Translations under genes and position numbers: made by a program | DNA from: Paraspadella gotoi | Lineage: Eukaryota; Chaetognatha | Length of the DNA: 64,000 nt | Direction of reading: 5' to 3' | Assembly (NCBI GenBank): GCA_051294375.1 | Contig: CM119263.1 | Location: 6,296,932 to 6,360,931, forward strand | Shown: positions 12,248-24,400 of the stretch, in pieces | How the letters are laid out: each line of letters begins with the position of its first letter | Position numbering within the stretch: the first letter of the stretch is position 1 | Notes under the pieces: model-generated | What the model was told of the DNA's origin: nothing | Databases searched by the model: none | What the model saw: the letters and a program-made list of their open reading frames with translations, nothing else

Positions 12248-13512
12248 GATTTTTATTTATTATTATTATTGATTATTATTTATACGTACGTATTTAGAAT
12301 ATATAATCTCTCTCTCTCTCTCACACAAAGAATTTAGTCACAAATGTCCTTCATCATTCTTCATCTTACCGAAGCTTCTTTATTAGTTTCAAAAAAGTTA
12401 AACCTTTTTAATTAAAAAATTAATTTTAATTTGACGAAAAAAATTGTATTGTTGGGAACAAAGTTTCGTGATTCTCGATATAACTCTAATGCAGGTGTAA
12501 AAAAGTTGTAAACTAACAACCGACAGTTAGTATATACTATATTTATATATATAACTCACCCCAGCCTTTTTTTCCCTCGTCAGTTTTGGTCCCAAAAGTT
12601 GGCGCCGAGAAATCGTTGACCGGAAACTCGCCACGCCCTCGCAACGCCTTTCGCTAGAGGGCGCCGACCCTTTGTCGCGTCGAGTGGAAAGAAACGACGA
12701 TGACGAAGATGACAAACGACGATGACGAAGATGACAAACGATGATGATGACGAGTTCGTCGTCGCTGGTTGGCGTCGTTTATTCCCGACCCGAGAGTCGT
12801 TATCGTAAATCGAGTTTCATCGTTTCAACGTAATAGATTTTTCCCTCCCCCCCCCCAGCCGATCGGTTTCATCGCCGTTCATCGCGAGAAAAGAAATGGA
12901 ACATGAATTTTTTATTTTAATGTTTACGTTTGGCAAAGCGGCAGAGTGGATTCCCCAGAGAAATCGAAGAGCTGGAATCGAAAAACCCGGCGAACCACGT
13001 GGCACGATGTTGTTGTTGTCGTTGTCGTCGTTGTGATTAATACGAATCGATTGGATGACAATCGATCTTTGTACTGAATGAACTCGATCTCTCGATGCTA
13101 TTCCTCCTCTTCCTCGCTTTGAGTTGGTAGATTTTAGATTTTATTTCCTTGAGATTTAAAAAAAAAAAAAAAAAAAAGAGTATATTTCAAATTTTCAAAT
13201 CGTAATAAAGTTTTATGTCGTGAGAATCGAAGCTTTTTAATTTTATTTCTTCAATTTTCTTTTTAAAGTTTCGTTTGTGAAGTCAAGGAGAGTTTTATTC
13301 GCAATCAAATTTCGACATTCTTAAGATCTAAGGCTTGGAATGTGTTTTGAGAAATTACACCGCGATCCACATTTTTCTAGAATTTCAAGTCTCCGCCCGT
13401 TTTATTTTTTTTAAATCTGTTGTGGGTTAAAAAAACATCGGATTTTGTGGGCGAAATGATTTTTCAAAGGATGAATCATATCTGAAAGTCAATATGATTC
13501 ATTCCACACACG

Positions 13513-13517
<5 letters not shown>

Positions 13518-13552
<35 letters not shown>
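13518..13552. repeat. (GA)n microsatellite
   Basis: GA array preceded by a short CA run. Confidence 0.9.
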
Positions 13553-13556
<4 letters not shown>

Positions 13557-13814
13557 GAAACAGATCGGATTAAACTTCCCCTTTAATTGAGAAGATTCGT
13601 GATTTTCACTTTTATGATCACTTTGCCTCAGTGCCTTTCACTTTAGCCAGAAATAGGAAGGCAGAAAACAAATTGGTAAAAAGTTCCACAGAATCAACAG
13701 TTGACCAGTGAAGTCAGAGAATGGAACTGAGCGGGAACCAATGGGGTCGACTGTCGAGATCGGAATGAAATTATTTGAATGTCGGCAGTTTGGTTGAATC
13801 TTGTTAAGAGGGAG

Positions 13815-13857
<43 letters not shown>

Positions 13858-13858
13858 A
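13815..13858. repeat. (GAAA)n microsatellite
   Basis: About eleven GAAA units followed by a poly(A) run. Confidence 0.95.
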
Positions 13859-15550
13859 GAAAGGAAAGAAAAAGAAGAAAAAAAAAAAAAAAAAAAAGGG
13901 AGTTTCTCGTTTCGGGGATCAAAACTTTAAATATTTTATATTACCAATTTTCACAACCGGAAATAAATAAAAGTAAATAAATTACAACCGAAGCACTTCA
14001 GCATAGAATAAAAAAAGTTTAAAAAACCTAGGTTACTTAAAAAAGTAATTATAAAATTATAAATCTTAATTATATAAAATTGACTCTTTTTTAGTTACTT
14101 CCCTATTTTTCAGTTTTATCTTATTTTATTTCATTTGCCACAGTCGACGTCTTTTGTTTACTCAGTTTCACTCCGTTTTAAATCTTTGTATCAGAGTAAA
14201 GAGAAGGGGAAGCGACGAGGGCGGACGAACTCAATTCCAGAAAGAAAAAAAAAGAAGACCCACACACAATTCGAAATGCAGAACCACACATAACTCAGAA
14301 GACTCGAATTACGACAGGAAGTTCGAGCGAGATGGAGGGAAAAACCCGAGTAGAATTCGGACCCACTCAGAATGAAACCAAATCTATAAAAGTGATATCA
14401 AAAGCAGACGTTCGGAGAGAGAATTTGATAATCCAAATCGACCAAGTATAGAATTTTTTTAAAAAATTGTTGTCGTGTCGGTGTTTAATCGTTTTTACCA
14501 CAGAAAAATGATTAGAACCCGCCTGGTTTATCTGGATAGAAGATAGAATATAGAAGATACAAGAACCGATTATTGTAAAACAAGAAGGAAAGAAACTGGG
14601 GGGAGCTTCAGAAAAGTTTCATTGTTGATGCAAATACAAATAACCTTCCAAAGTAATTCGAAACCAAAGCCAATGGCATCTGAAAACCACCGAGGAACCA
14701 ATCATAATTTTTGTTTTGTTTTGTTTGAATTTATTTGTTTGTTTGTCTGTTGTTTTTTTTTGACGAGTTAAATCCGTTTTAAAAAAAGTTTTTTTTATGC
14801 AGTTGTTTCAACGAGTTATAACTTCCTCAAACTGTTTTTTATTGACGCTAGTTGTCATGGGTTTTTTATTACGAGGTTCCTGTTTCGTTTCTAGGAAATA
14901 AAAAAAGCATGGTAGTAAAAATTGCAGGGGGAAATAAAAAGAGCATGGACGGATGGTTAAATTGCCGGGTTTTGCGGTGGTATGCGTTACATTATCAATC
15001 ATTAAAGTCGAACGGTGTTATAAAATAAAGTATTATAATACCATACAAATATTTTTGGACGGTCTTTTGTCATTTTGATTACAATTCAATGCTTTTTTTC
15101 GGTACAAACATTTAAGTACAAAGGAAAAAACCAAAATAAATTTATGAGCAATGGGAGAATCGATCGAGAATTTTGGCATCAATACGCGTAAATTGGACGG
15201 ATATTTAAAAAAAAAAAGTGGACGTTGTCGATGGGTTTAAAAATATACATAAATCATTAAAAAATAAACGCAAAAAATAAAAACTAATCGGACAAAAAAA
15301 AAAGTTAAAAATAAAAGGAGCAAGAGAGAAAACTTTCTCAGTTGCGCGATTGGTTTGTTAACCGTCACCTGGCATTACGTTCGTGAATAATAGGACCGAC
15401 GAAGGTCCTCAAATTTTACGGCGATATTTACTAAATGATTTATTTCCCAATAATAATTACGACGTGACGCTATAAAACTAATGTGGCAACAATGGTAATG
15501 GTGACATGATTCGTGCGGTTTTATCTAAACCACGTGATTTTATAAATACT

Positions 15551-15553
<3 letters not shown>

Positions 15554-15610
<57 letters not shown>
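15554..15610. repeat. (CT)n microsatellite next to the 3' end of the FoxN-like gene
   Basis: Uninterrupted CT dinucleotides beginning just downstream of the stop codon of the second reading frame of the FoxN-like gene. Confidence 0.95.
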
Positions 15611-15613
<3 letters not shown>

Positions 15614-15634
15614 GTTTGATTGCACCAATGACGG

Positions 15635-16333
15635 TCATTTTCTTTTTTTGGTATCCAGTGAAGCATCGTTTATCTTTCGTTTCACCGACCGGAGTTTTTC
15701 TTTCAGCTTTTGCTGCACTCGGCGAGGTTGCGGCGCTTTCCGAAGTTGCTGCAGCTTTGCCCGTCGGTCCTGCCGCTTCTCCCCCGGTAGTATCTTTTGT
15801 TTTCTCCGACCCCGTGTCTCCACGAGTTTCCTGGCATCGGCGGCGGAGGCGCTGATGGTCGTTCTAACTTTGGCGGCATTGATGTCCGCGCCCCTCGCGG
15901 CGGCCACGAAAGGACACGTGTGAGGCGAAGGCATCGTCACTTTGATTCTTGGCTGCTCAGTCGGCGAAGCGTCGGCGGCGGCTGGTGCTACAGCGGCAGA
16001 AACGTCCCGGGAACGCGAAGATTGGCCGGCGTCGTCCCTGGACTCAATGCGGTCGGCCGGCGCTGACTCGGCGGGAGCGGCGTCGGTCGCGCCGGCGTCA
16101 GAATCGGCGACGCCGGCCTGCTGATCCTGCTGATCGAGCGATTCTCTCTCGGCCGCCGTTCGCTTTCTGGTCAAATAACGTCGGCGGGATTCGACGCGAG
16201 CAGCGGGAACGGCAGGAACGGCGGAAGTGGCGGCAGCCGCGGCAGCGGCGGTGGCAGTTAGGGTGGCGGGTTCGGAGGTAGAAGGGGAGGTGTCGATGAT
16301 TAGAGAAGGTTGGTCGACGGAAGTCATGATCAT
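15635..16333 (-). CDS. Probable frame-shifted C-terminal part of the FoxN-like protein (232 codons)
   Basis: The ORF starts with an ATG that shares bases with the TGA ending the previous frame (ATGA). It has coding-like GC-rich composition: an Ala/Thr-rich start, SRRRYLTRKR, a Ser/Asp/Ala-rich middle, and a strongly basic tail with KLKEKLRSVKRK and DTKKRK. An in-frame stop lies two codons before the ATG, so no upstream splice can enter the frame there. The junction is a run of five A; one more A would make the two frames continuous. I infer a sequencing indel and an intact protein of about 835 aa. Reinitiation on the same mRNA, or an untranslated 3' region, are the alternatives. Confidence 0.5.
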   Translation of the reverse strand: MIMTSVDQPSLIIDTSPSTSEPATLTATAAAAAAATSAVPAVPAARVESRRRYLTRKRTAAERESLDQQDQQAGVADSDAGATDAAPAESAPADRIESRDDAGQSSRSRDVSAAVAPAAADASPTEQPRIKVTMPSPHTCPFVAAARGADINAAKVRTTISASAADARKLVETRGRRKQKILPGEKRQDRRAKLQQLRKAPQPRRVQQKLKEKLRSVKRKINDASLDTKKRK

Positions 16334-18804
16334 TTTTCAACTTCCCTCGCCTCTTCCTCCTCTCTCTTGTCCACCATCAACTTTTCCTCAACCACCTCCG
16401 CCACAACCTTTTCCTCCACCACCCTCTCTTCCACCACGGCCTCCACAGGCCCCGCCTCTTCTCTCTCCAACCCCTCGAACACCACCGGCCTCAGCCCTTC
16501 CAGCCCAAGATCGATTTGAATCCTGTTTCCGGTCATGACCTCCAGGATGTTGAGCGCCTTCTCGACCGTCTTGGCGAGACGCCGACGTCGAGGCTTTTTG
16601 GCTCGAAGCGGAGGCGTCGGGTCGTCGTCGTCGTCGTCGTCGTCGCCCAAAACCACCTCCGCCGCCTCCTCCACCGTCACCATCGCCTCCTCTTCCTCCT
16701 CCTTTTCTTCGCCTCTTGCCGCCTGCAATTCTTCCATCTGGACTTCGCTCCATCCCTCCAACTTTTCCACCAAAACCCTGGGGACGAAAAAAGTTGAATG
16801 AATTGAAAGAAAGAATCAATGAATTTATTAATGAATGATTAAAAAGCTAAATGAATTTTTGAATTAATCAATGAATCAGTTTATGAATTAATGAATAATG
16901 TAAGCGAATAAATTAATGAATAAGAGAATCAATCCATTAATTCTTTAATATATCAAACAATCATTCAATCAGAAAATCAATCAATCATCCAAGGCTAACT
17001 CAGTTCAGAAATCGTTGAATCAACAGAAAATTAATTTTTCTTCATTCGATCTTGGTGAATCCTTACGAGAAAATCGATCAATCATTAAATTTTTAAAAAA
17101 TCAATCAATCAATCCTCAGATATCCTCGACGAATTTCCCTCACCTCGACGCGTCTCCCGCTTCCGAATCCAACTCTTCCTTGATCTCCACTTCCGAAGGC
17201 GACGTCGACGCCCACACGGCCACGCCTCCGTCCTCGATGGACGTCATCGGCTGCCACGCCCACTCCGCCGCCCCCTGCCGCAGCCCCAGCGACGCCAGGT
17301 GTCGGACGCAGTGGAGCGGCGCCTTCTTGAGCGACTCCACCAGATGGTCGCGGAATGGGGCGTTGATGATCCAGTAGGAGCTCTTGCCCACCTCCGTCTC
17401 CACTTTGCCGAAACTCTTGTTGAGGCTGAGGTTGTGACGGATGGAGTTCTTCCAGCCTTTCTTGAAGGGAGAGCGGAAGTAAGGGAAGTGGTTGGCCAAC
17501 CAAGAGTAGATCTCGCGAACCTTTGAAGTTGGGGGAAAGGGCCAAGGGGAAGGAGGGAGGGCGTTATAAATAAAACTGTAGGTATTATTAAATATAGATG
17601 CTCTATTGATTCTTTGCTTACTTTTTTTGACTTGAAAGCATTTTAGGAAAATCAGAGGGTCACGGCTATTAGTGGGTTTGTTTAAAATGCTTTGAATTAT
17701 GATTACAAAACTTGATTCCTCTCTTTTTAAATAAATCGGGATATATATACTTTATGTATTATTTAGGTTTAAAGAAATATAGAAATAACCGGGCCATATA
17801 AAAGCGATGTTGGTGCGAACCTGCATGCGCTTCTCCGGGCAAGTCTCGATGGCCATAAAGATGAGGGAAGTGAAAGAGTAGGGCGGTTTAAAGATGGCGT
17901 GGATGTGGGGGTCATAGGGTACGTGGGGCGGATGGGGAAATGCCCACGGTGGGTGTTGGTGCAAGGGAGACAAGGCTCGGCCGTTCGAAGCGCCGAGCTG
18001 GGGAATGGAAGCTCCACGAGCGGCGCTGCCGCTGCCGCTGCTGCCGACGCCGCTGCCACCCCCCATTATGGGAACGCGGTTCAAAAGGTCGCCGCCCGCT
18101 AACCAACTCAGCGGCCGCAAATCGTCGTCGTCGTCGTCGTCGTTGCAGGAAGAAGAAGACGACAAACCTCTGGACAAAGATGAAGAGGAACCTCTGGACA
18201 AAGAGGAGAAAGAGGTTCTTGTGGACAAAGCAGCAGCGCCTGTGGACAAGGAAGGAAAACAGGCGATGGGAAATTCCAGCTTGGATTTGAGAACTCCGCC
18301 ACTGACGTCGTCGTCGTCGGTGGAAAGAGTCACGTCGATGACGTCGTCGGGTCGATCGAGAATGCGATTCGTCGACGACGGCGTCAATGGCGAAGAGAGG
18401 AACGCCGGTGGAGAACGCTCGACGCCGGAAGCGAAGATCGGCGTCGTGGACGGATTCATCGTCAGCGTCATTGTTGGATCACGCGGAAAGGAAGACATCG
18501 ACGACGACGATGAAGACGACGACGACGGTTCTGAGGTTTCGATGGAACCGGAAGTGGCGAGGCGGAGGTTGAAGAGGACGTCAGAAGTGGAGAGAGGGAG
18601 AAGGGAAGGAGACGAGGAAGAGGAAGAGGGAGAGGAGGAAGCGGCGCCAATCTCGACAGGCGACGCCGATTCCTCTGGAGGCGGCGTCAATTCCGTCGGC
18701 GCCTCGAGGTCATCGGAGACAAAGATGGGACGAAGTTGGGAATGAGGCGACGCCGGAAATGGGGAAGACGCCGAAAAGGGGCGTCGGTCGAACGACGACG
18801 CCAT
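16330..18804 (-). CDS. foxn2/3: Forkhead transcription factor, FoxN2/3-like
   Basis: A nuclear DNA-binding factor. Exons: 18804-17821 (ATG in context AAAATGGCG; an acceptor at 18859 puts a 5' UTR part on the same exon), 17520-17144 and 16777-16330. The first exon is Ser/Pro-rich with Asp runs and ends in KPPYSFTSLIFMAIE, the start of the forkhead domain. The second resumes VREIYSWLANHFPYF, then GWKNSIRHNLSLNKSF (recognition helix) and GKSSYWI. The PPYSF...LIFMAIE and ...LKKAPLH signatures match FoxN2/N3 rather than other Fox classes. Phases agree at both introns, giving 602 aa. The third exon is Glu-rich with a KKPRRRRL nuclear-localisation-like cluster and stops at TGA, which overlaps a long open frame (next entry). 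The donor of intron 1 (CAG|GTTCGC) is weak, and GTTCGC recurs at the start of exon 2. Confidence 0.85.
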
Positions 18805-18859
18805 TTTGAGAAGAATGCGGATCGAGCGAGGGGTCTTGGGAGATGTGGAAACCAGAAAC

Positions 18860-21442
18860 CTGGAATAAAGAGAGAATATACGCATATGAGTCGAAAAATA
18901 GTTCAATTTCTTTATAAACCTGTAGGGCGCTTAAATTCTCGAATGTTTTCATTAAAAAAACAAATAAACGCTTTGAAAACTCAAAATTGATACTGCCCAA
19001 ATTTGAAATTAAAAAAAAAAATTTTCGGAACTGGAATGTCGACTGTTGCTTTCTTGTCGTCGTCGTCGTCGTGATAAGGAAAGAGTCGGTAGCGATAAGA
19101 GATCCCTGTGTCGCGACTCGCTCGACGAAGATCGATTCTCGAGTGGCGAAGGTAAACAAATATAACAACATTAGCTTCAAAACAAAAAAGATGTAGTATT
19201 CACCGATTGTGAGAGGTATTATTTGTTTTGAGAAATGTGATCAGTGATCAATCCACCATTCTGTTCCATTACCATTCAATTCCATTCTTTATAAGATCGA
19301 ATCGTCTTAAAACTTCGGCTCAACTCGTATTTGTTTCTGTTTAACAAAGTTCAATCTGGAACTAGAAATTCAAATATGTCAAATAAATTGGGCTGAGCAA
19401 AATTTCCTTCTCTCTTGATCGAGCGTGCCATCAATCGCAAATTCATACGCGAGAGATTATGATCTAATTGTTGCTGACGTTGCAAGTTGCGGCCAAATAA
19501 TATTTGGTAAAAAGGTTAAAGGCTTGAAAATGACATTAAAATGTCGAATATGAAATGTGGTTTCGTCGCTGCGGGTTTTTTTTTTTTTTTTTTTTTTTTA
19601 GTTTTATTTCCTTCAAGTTCGGTTCTCTCTATTTCAACTTTATAATTTACGAATACATAAGCCACCTGCTAATATATTATATATATGCATATAAAACGTT
19701 TTTACTTCGGGAGAGAATATTTGAAATTCGTCGAGACTAAAAAAAAAAAAAAATCCCGCTTTACGTAAAGAGCTGAATAAAAAAAGAATTGGCTCAAGCT
19801 CACGTTCTCCTCAAACCTTTACGATAATAAGTAAGGAAGCCGCTGGAAATAGAAAAAAGTTTTATGTCCTTTTTTCAGTTTTTTTTCCCAAAGGAGTTTA
19901 GTTTTGTCTTAAAAGTCTACAGTTAAAGAGTGAGGAGACTAAAATTTTGATGACTTATGCGTTAGTAGCCTTGTCAAGCGATGTCTTTTATTTTTACAGA
20001 ATAGAAAAAAAAATACAAATCAAAAGAAATACTTTAAAGCAGTTATTGTAAAAGACTAAAAATCAAAAGTTGATAGTTCTATAGCATTTTAGAAAATATT
20101 AATATTTAATGTATTTCTGTGTGGATAATTTAGCCCTAAAAATGTGGCAAATACGTATTTTACCCCGAAAGATGTCGCTTTGGATTTAAAGAACAAAAGC
20201 GACGATGAAAAAAAAATGAGCAACGAATTTCGTGCACTGAGTTGAACTTGAATTCGTCCTGCAGTAAATCGGTTTCGGTCGTAGTAATAAAAGACTTTAG
20301 CCATTACCATTTGAGACGGTTAAACAATAAGACCTTTAAAGTTAACTTTTGGTAAACGCGTTTAGGTTAAGTCTAAAAAGAATAAAACAACACAAGCGAC
20401 ATTTATTCATCGAAGTACGAATCTGGCTCAGTCGATAAAATTAATTTGTTATTTTGTACAAATGTACATTAACATTTTCTCGCTAATAGTAATGTATCCC
20501 AGCTTTCAATGAATATTATTAGTATTACACTAAAAAAATAAACGGTGGTGACTGAGAATCCTCAGAGACTCAACATTCGTGCCGAAGGTGATTTTGTCGC
20601 GCGTACCAATCCGTACGTAATTTCTAGGTCGCGTTTCCCTGCGCCGTGAAAGAGGTTTTACCCAAAAAGGGTTATGATCCCTGTAATCCATCCCTACTCT
20701 TCATTGTCTCTCCTGATCTGAACTCGAGAGAGAGAGTGTGAAAATGTTGCGCTGTCATAACTTGTGTGAAAAAGTCATTTTCGCCTTTTTTTTTTTTTTT
20801 TTTTGGCGCCTTTTATCAGTATTTGTTCTTTTCTGAGTACAAATAGTACAAACATATTAAATTTACCGGATTTATTTTGCCCTTTTGATAAGTCCACGGC
20901 TGACAAGTGTCACTAGAAATGACAACGACAAAATCTCGCGGGTAGAAACGCGTCCCAAAAAATCTGAACTTTTCATCCAAAAAAAAAAAAACATGTTGGG
21001 AATCACGAGAGACGTCACGTCTCAATGCAATAAAGTTTAATTCGATAATTGAATTTGTCAAAGAAAGAAAAAAAAAAGAAGAGATGATATGAGGTCGTTA
21101 ATCCTTTCGGTTCAAGGTCATCGATTTGCTGGACTGATTCTAGCGCCTCCTTCTCGCGCCCGCAGGGGGTTTTCGTTCAAATTAGTAAAATAATAATAAA
21201 TCGATAAGTGTAGGTAAACTTTAAAAAAACGTTTTCACTATTTTTCCTCTTTTAATTGCTCATCCGAACTATCCTTTTTCAAAAAAAAAAAAAAAAAAAA
21301 AGAGAGAGAGAGAAAGAGAGAGCATTTGGCCTAATTTATTCTTCAGTTCAATCCAATTTTTCATTTCTTAGTCGTCCGTCTATATATCGGCGATTTAAAA
21401 AAAAAAAAAAGACAAAAAATCAACAATAATCAAAAAAAAAGG
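18860..21442. other. Intergenic between FoxN-like and CLCA genes
   Basis: AT-rich with homopolymer runs, for example poly(T) at about 19568-19600 and poly(A) at about 21281-21301 followed by a short GA run. A TATATAT motif near 21380 lies about 60 bases before the CLCA start codon and is a possible TATA box. Upstream non-coding exons of the FoxN-like gene may lie here. Nothing else is recognised. Confidence 0.35.
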
Positions 21443-24400
21443 ATGAGGCCCGCGTCGCGCATTCTCCTTCTCGGTCTGTCGATCTCCGTCGCCACCACCG
21501 CGCGGACAGGCGTCGAGCTGATCGACAACGGCTACACCGGTGTCCTCGTCGCCATCCACGACGACGTCGACGAAGACGCCGCCGTCATCGAAGGCATCCA
21601 GCGCGTCATCACTTCCGGTTCCAAGCAGCTCTTCGCCTCCACCAAGCAGAGAGCTTACTTCGCCGAGGTCTCCATATTAATCCCGCCCGCGTGGAGTCGC
21701 AAGACCGAATACTTTCCAAAGAGGAAAGAAACTTACTCCAACGCGGACTTCGTGGTGGCGCCGGTAATCAAAAAGTACGGCCACGCCCCTTACGCGAAGA
21801 GCTTCGGCGGATGCGGCGATCCCGGCAAGTCGCGGCGAGTTTGTACGGGATTAAATTGATTGGATTAAATGAAATAGTTTAGTTTACTAACCAATCGGTA
21901 TCAAATAAACTAATGATATAATCAAATCACAGAAATAAAAAAGCTTCTTATTGGATTATTCACTTGCAGGCGAATACGTTCACTTCACACCGACCTACTT
22001 GACCGACGAGAGCGTGAGGCGAGATTTCGGCGACGAGGGTAAGGTCGTCGTACACGAGTGGGGTCACTACAGGTGGGGACTTCAAGAAGAGTATCCGTCC
22101 CAAGATGGAGGACCCGAGTTCTACTACTCGACGGAAACGAATCAGTACGAGGCCGTACGCTGTTCGCTCAGCACCAAAGGCCGTATTTTGGAGGCAAGTG
22201 CTATGCAATAGGGCATTTAAAAAAAAAAGTTGTAGAGTATAAGAAACTCAAATTCTTAAAATTTTATAAAGCTATATTTAGTTTTACATAATATAGAAAT
22301 AAAGACCCATATAAATATTTCGGTAAGTTTATCTAAAAACTTCATATTTTATTAACTGTTTGTTAGCTATATTTATTAATAAATAATAATTAAAGAATAA
22401 GCTTAAATGAAAAAATTAAAATTTTAAAATTTTAAAACCGGATTTGAATTTCTTACAAAAAGTTGATAAAAGAAAGTATAATCCATTTTAACAAATTATT
22501 TCATTAAGTTGGTTAAAAATGTTAAAAACATTTTTTTACTTAATTTTTTGGCTTTGGCTTGAATTTTGACCAACTTAATGACATAATTTTGGAATAAAAA
22601 ATTATATTTTCTTATATCAACTTTTTGCAAGGAATGCAAATCCAGGAATAAAATTTTGAAATTACTATTTTTAAATTTAACCAATTTTTTTTCATAATTA
22701 TTCATTAACTTTTAATAAAATATAAAATTTAGAAATGAATTTACCAAAATATTTTTATAAGTCTTTTTTTTTAAATTTCAAAAGCTCATGTAAATTTTAT
22801 AAAATTTTAATAATTTGATTTATCATAACTCATAATTGTTTTTATTTTTTCTGATAATTTTATATACATTAAAAATCGTCATTTTCGACATGAAAGATAA
22901 AATTATACCAAAAAAATGGTCATCACCATCGAATTCTACAGACTTAAAATAGCTATGTACCTTATTCGATTTGTTATATTTTGTTATTTTTAAACGCCCT
23001 ACTATGCAACATACCATAGAGAGAACATATTTTAAGCTCATTTAATTCCTCTTTTCGTTCATAGGTAATAGGAGAGAAAAAGTACCGACCTTGTCGGGTG
23101 AACAACGGAATTCCCGACAGCGAAAAGTGCCGCTTTTTTCCCGGATTCATGATCGATAACCCGTCGAAAGTCTCGATCATGGACAGACAAGGGACAAATA
23201 ACGTGGACCAATTCTGCGAAAACAGCGACGATCCGAATCACAAACACAACACCGAAGCCCCGAATCGGATGAACCGTCTTTGCGGCGGGAAGAGCTCGTG
23301 GGAGGTGATGCTGGAACACGCGGACTTTAAAGACGTCAACCCGTCGAAATCGGAAAAAACAAACGTGGCGCCGAAATTCAAGTTGGTTCAGGCGGTGGAA
23401 GCCGTGACCCGATGTCGACTCTCGCTCGTCCTCGACGTCAGCGGGAGCATGAACGACAACAAGAAGATGATGAAAATGATTCGAGGTCTGAGGAAGATGA
23501 TTCGATTCACGCTGAGTAGAAACACGGAGGTCGGATCCGCATTTTTCAGCAACAAGGGCGACATCAAGTGCGGAATGCACAAGCTCACCGACGAGAGAAG
23601 TCGAAGTTTTTTCGTCGATCAATGCTTGCCGTCCTACGGCGAAGGCGGGACCAGCATCGGTTTGGGTTTGATGAGAGGCGTGGAGAATCTTAGACAACAC
23701 AAAACCGGCGACCGAATCCTCTTGCTGACCGACGGCGGTTCCAACGCTTATCCGGGACCCGAGGAACCGGTCGTCGTAGCCGCCCTACAAGGAGCCAAAG
23801 TCTCCATCGACACCATCACCTTCTCCAGCGCCGTCGATCCGACGATGATGAAGATCGCCAAAGTCTTTGGCGGCAATTACTTTTACGACTCCGACAAAAT
23901 CAGGACTCGATCCCTCAATTACGCCTTCTCCAAGAATCCTTGCGGAGATGAGGATGACGACAACGAAAACGAAATCGAATTGGCGAGCAGTTCTGGAAAT
24001 CTAGGAGCAAAGGACTTTGAGGACTTTGTCGTTGTGGATGATTCCGTGGGAGACGACTTGAGGTTTCTATTTAAATACAGCAAGACAGGATCGGGTAAAT
24101 CTGGAGCGGGGATTCTGGTGACGCTGACGAGTCCATCGGGGAGACAAATCGGCGAGAAAGACGACGAATACTTTGTCGACGCAAAGCACAAAAGGATCAG
24201 CATCTCGATTCCCGAAAATGCTGAGATCGGCCGGTGGGATTACGTCATACAAAAAGCGAGCGATTCGTCGCAAACTTACAAAGTCAACGTCTTGACGAAA
24301 CCACGTGACTTTGGCGACGATCGAAAACCCGCGCCGTTGATAGTTTATTCCGACGTCAAATCCAACGTCGATTATCCATCGCCGATGATCGTTTACGTGG

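Larger units (their letters stand above)
11072..15634. other. Intergenic or intronic, repeat-rich, no gene recognised
   Basis: Holds GA, ATT and GAAA microsatellites (listed separately), three near-copies of a 22-bp ACGACGATGACGAAGATGAC-type unit at 12695-12745, and otherwise AT-rich DNA. ORFs found here are repeat-encoded or lack splice support. It may be an intron of the gene starting at 11038. Confidence 0.4.

Noticed and set aside
12062-12337. ORFs coding poly-Leu and poly-Tyr
   Set aside because: Frames of the ATT microsatellite; no flanking coding sequence.
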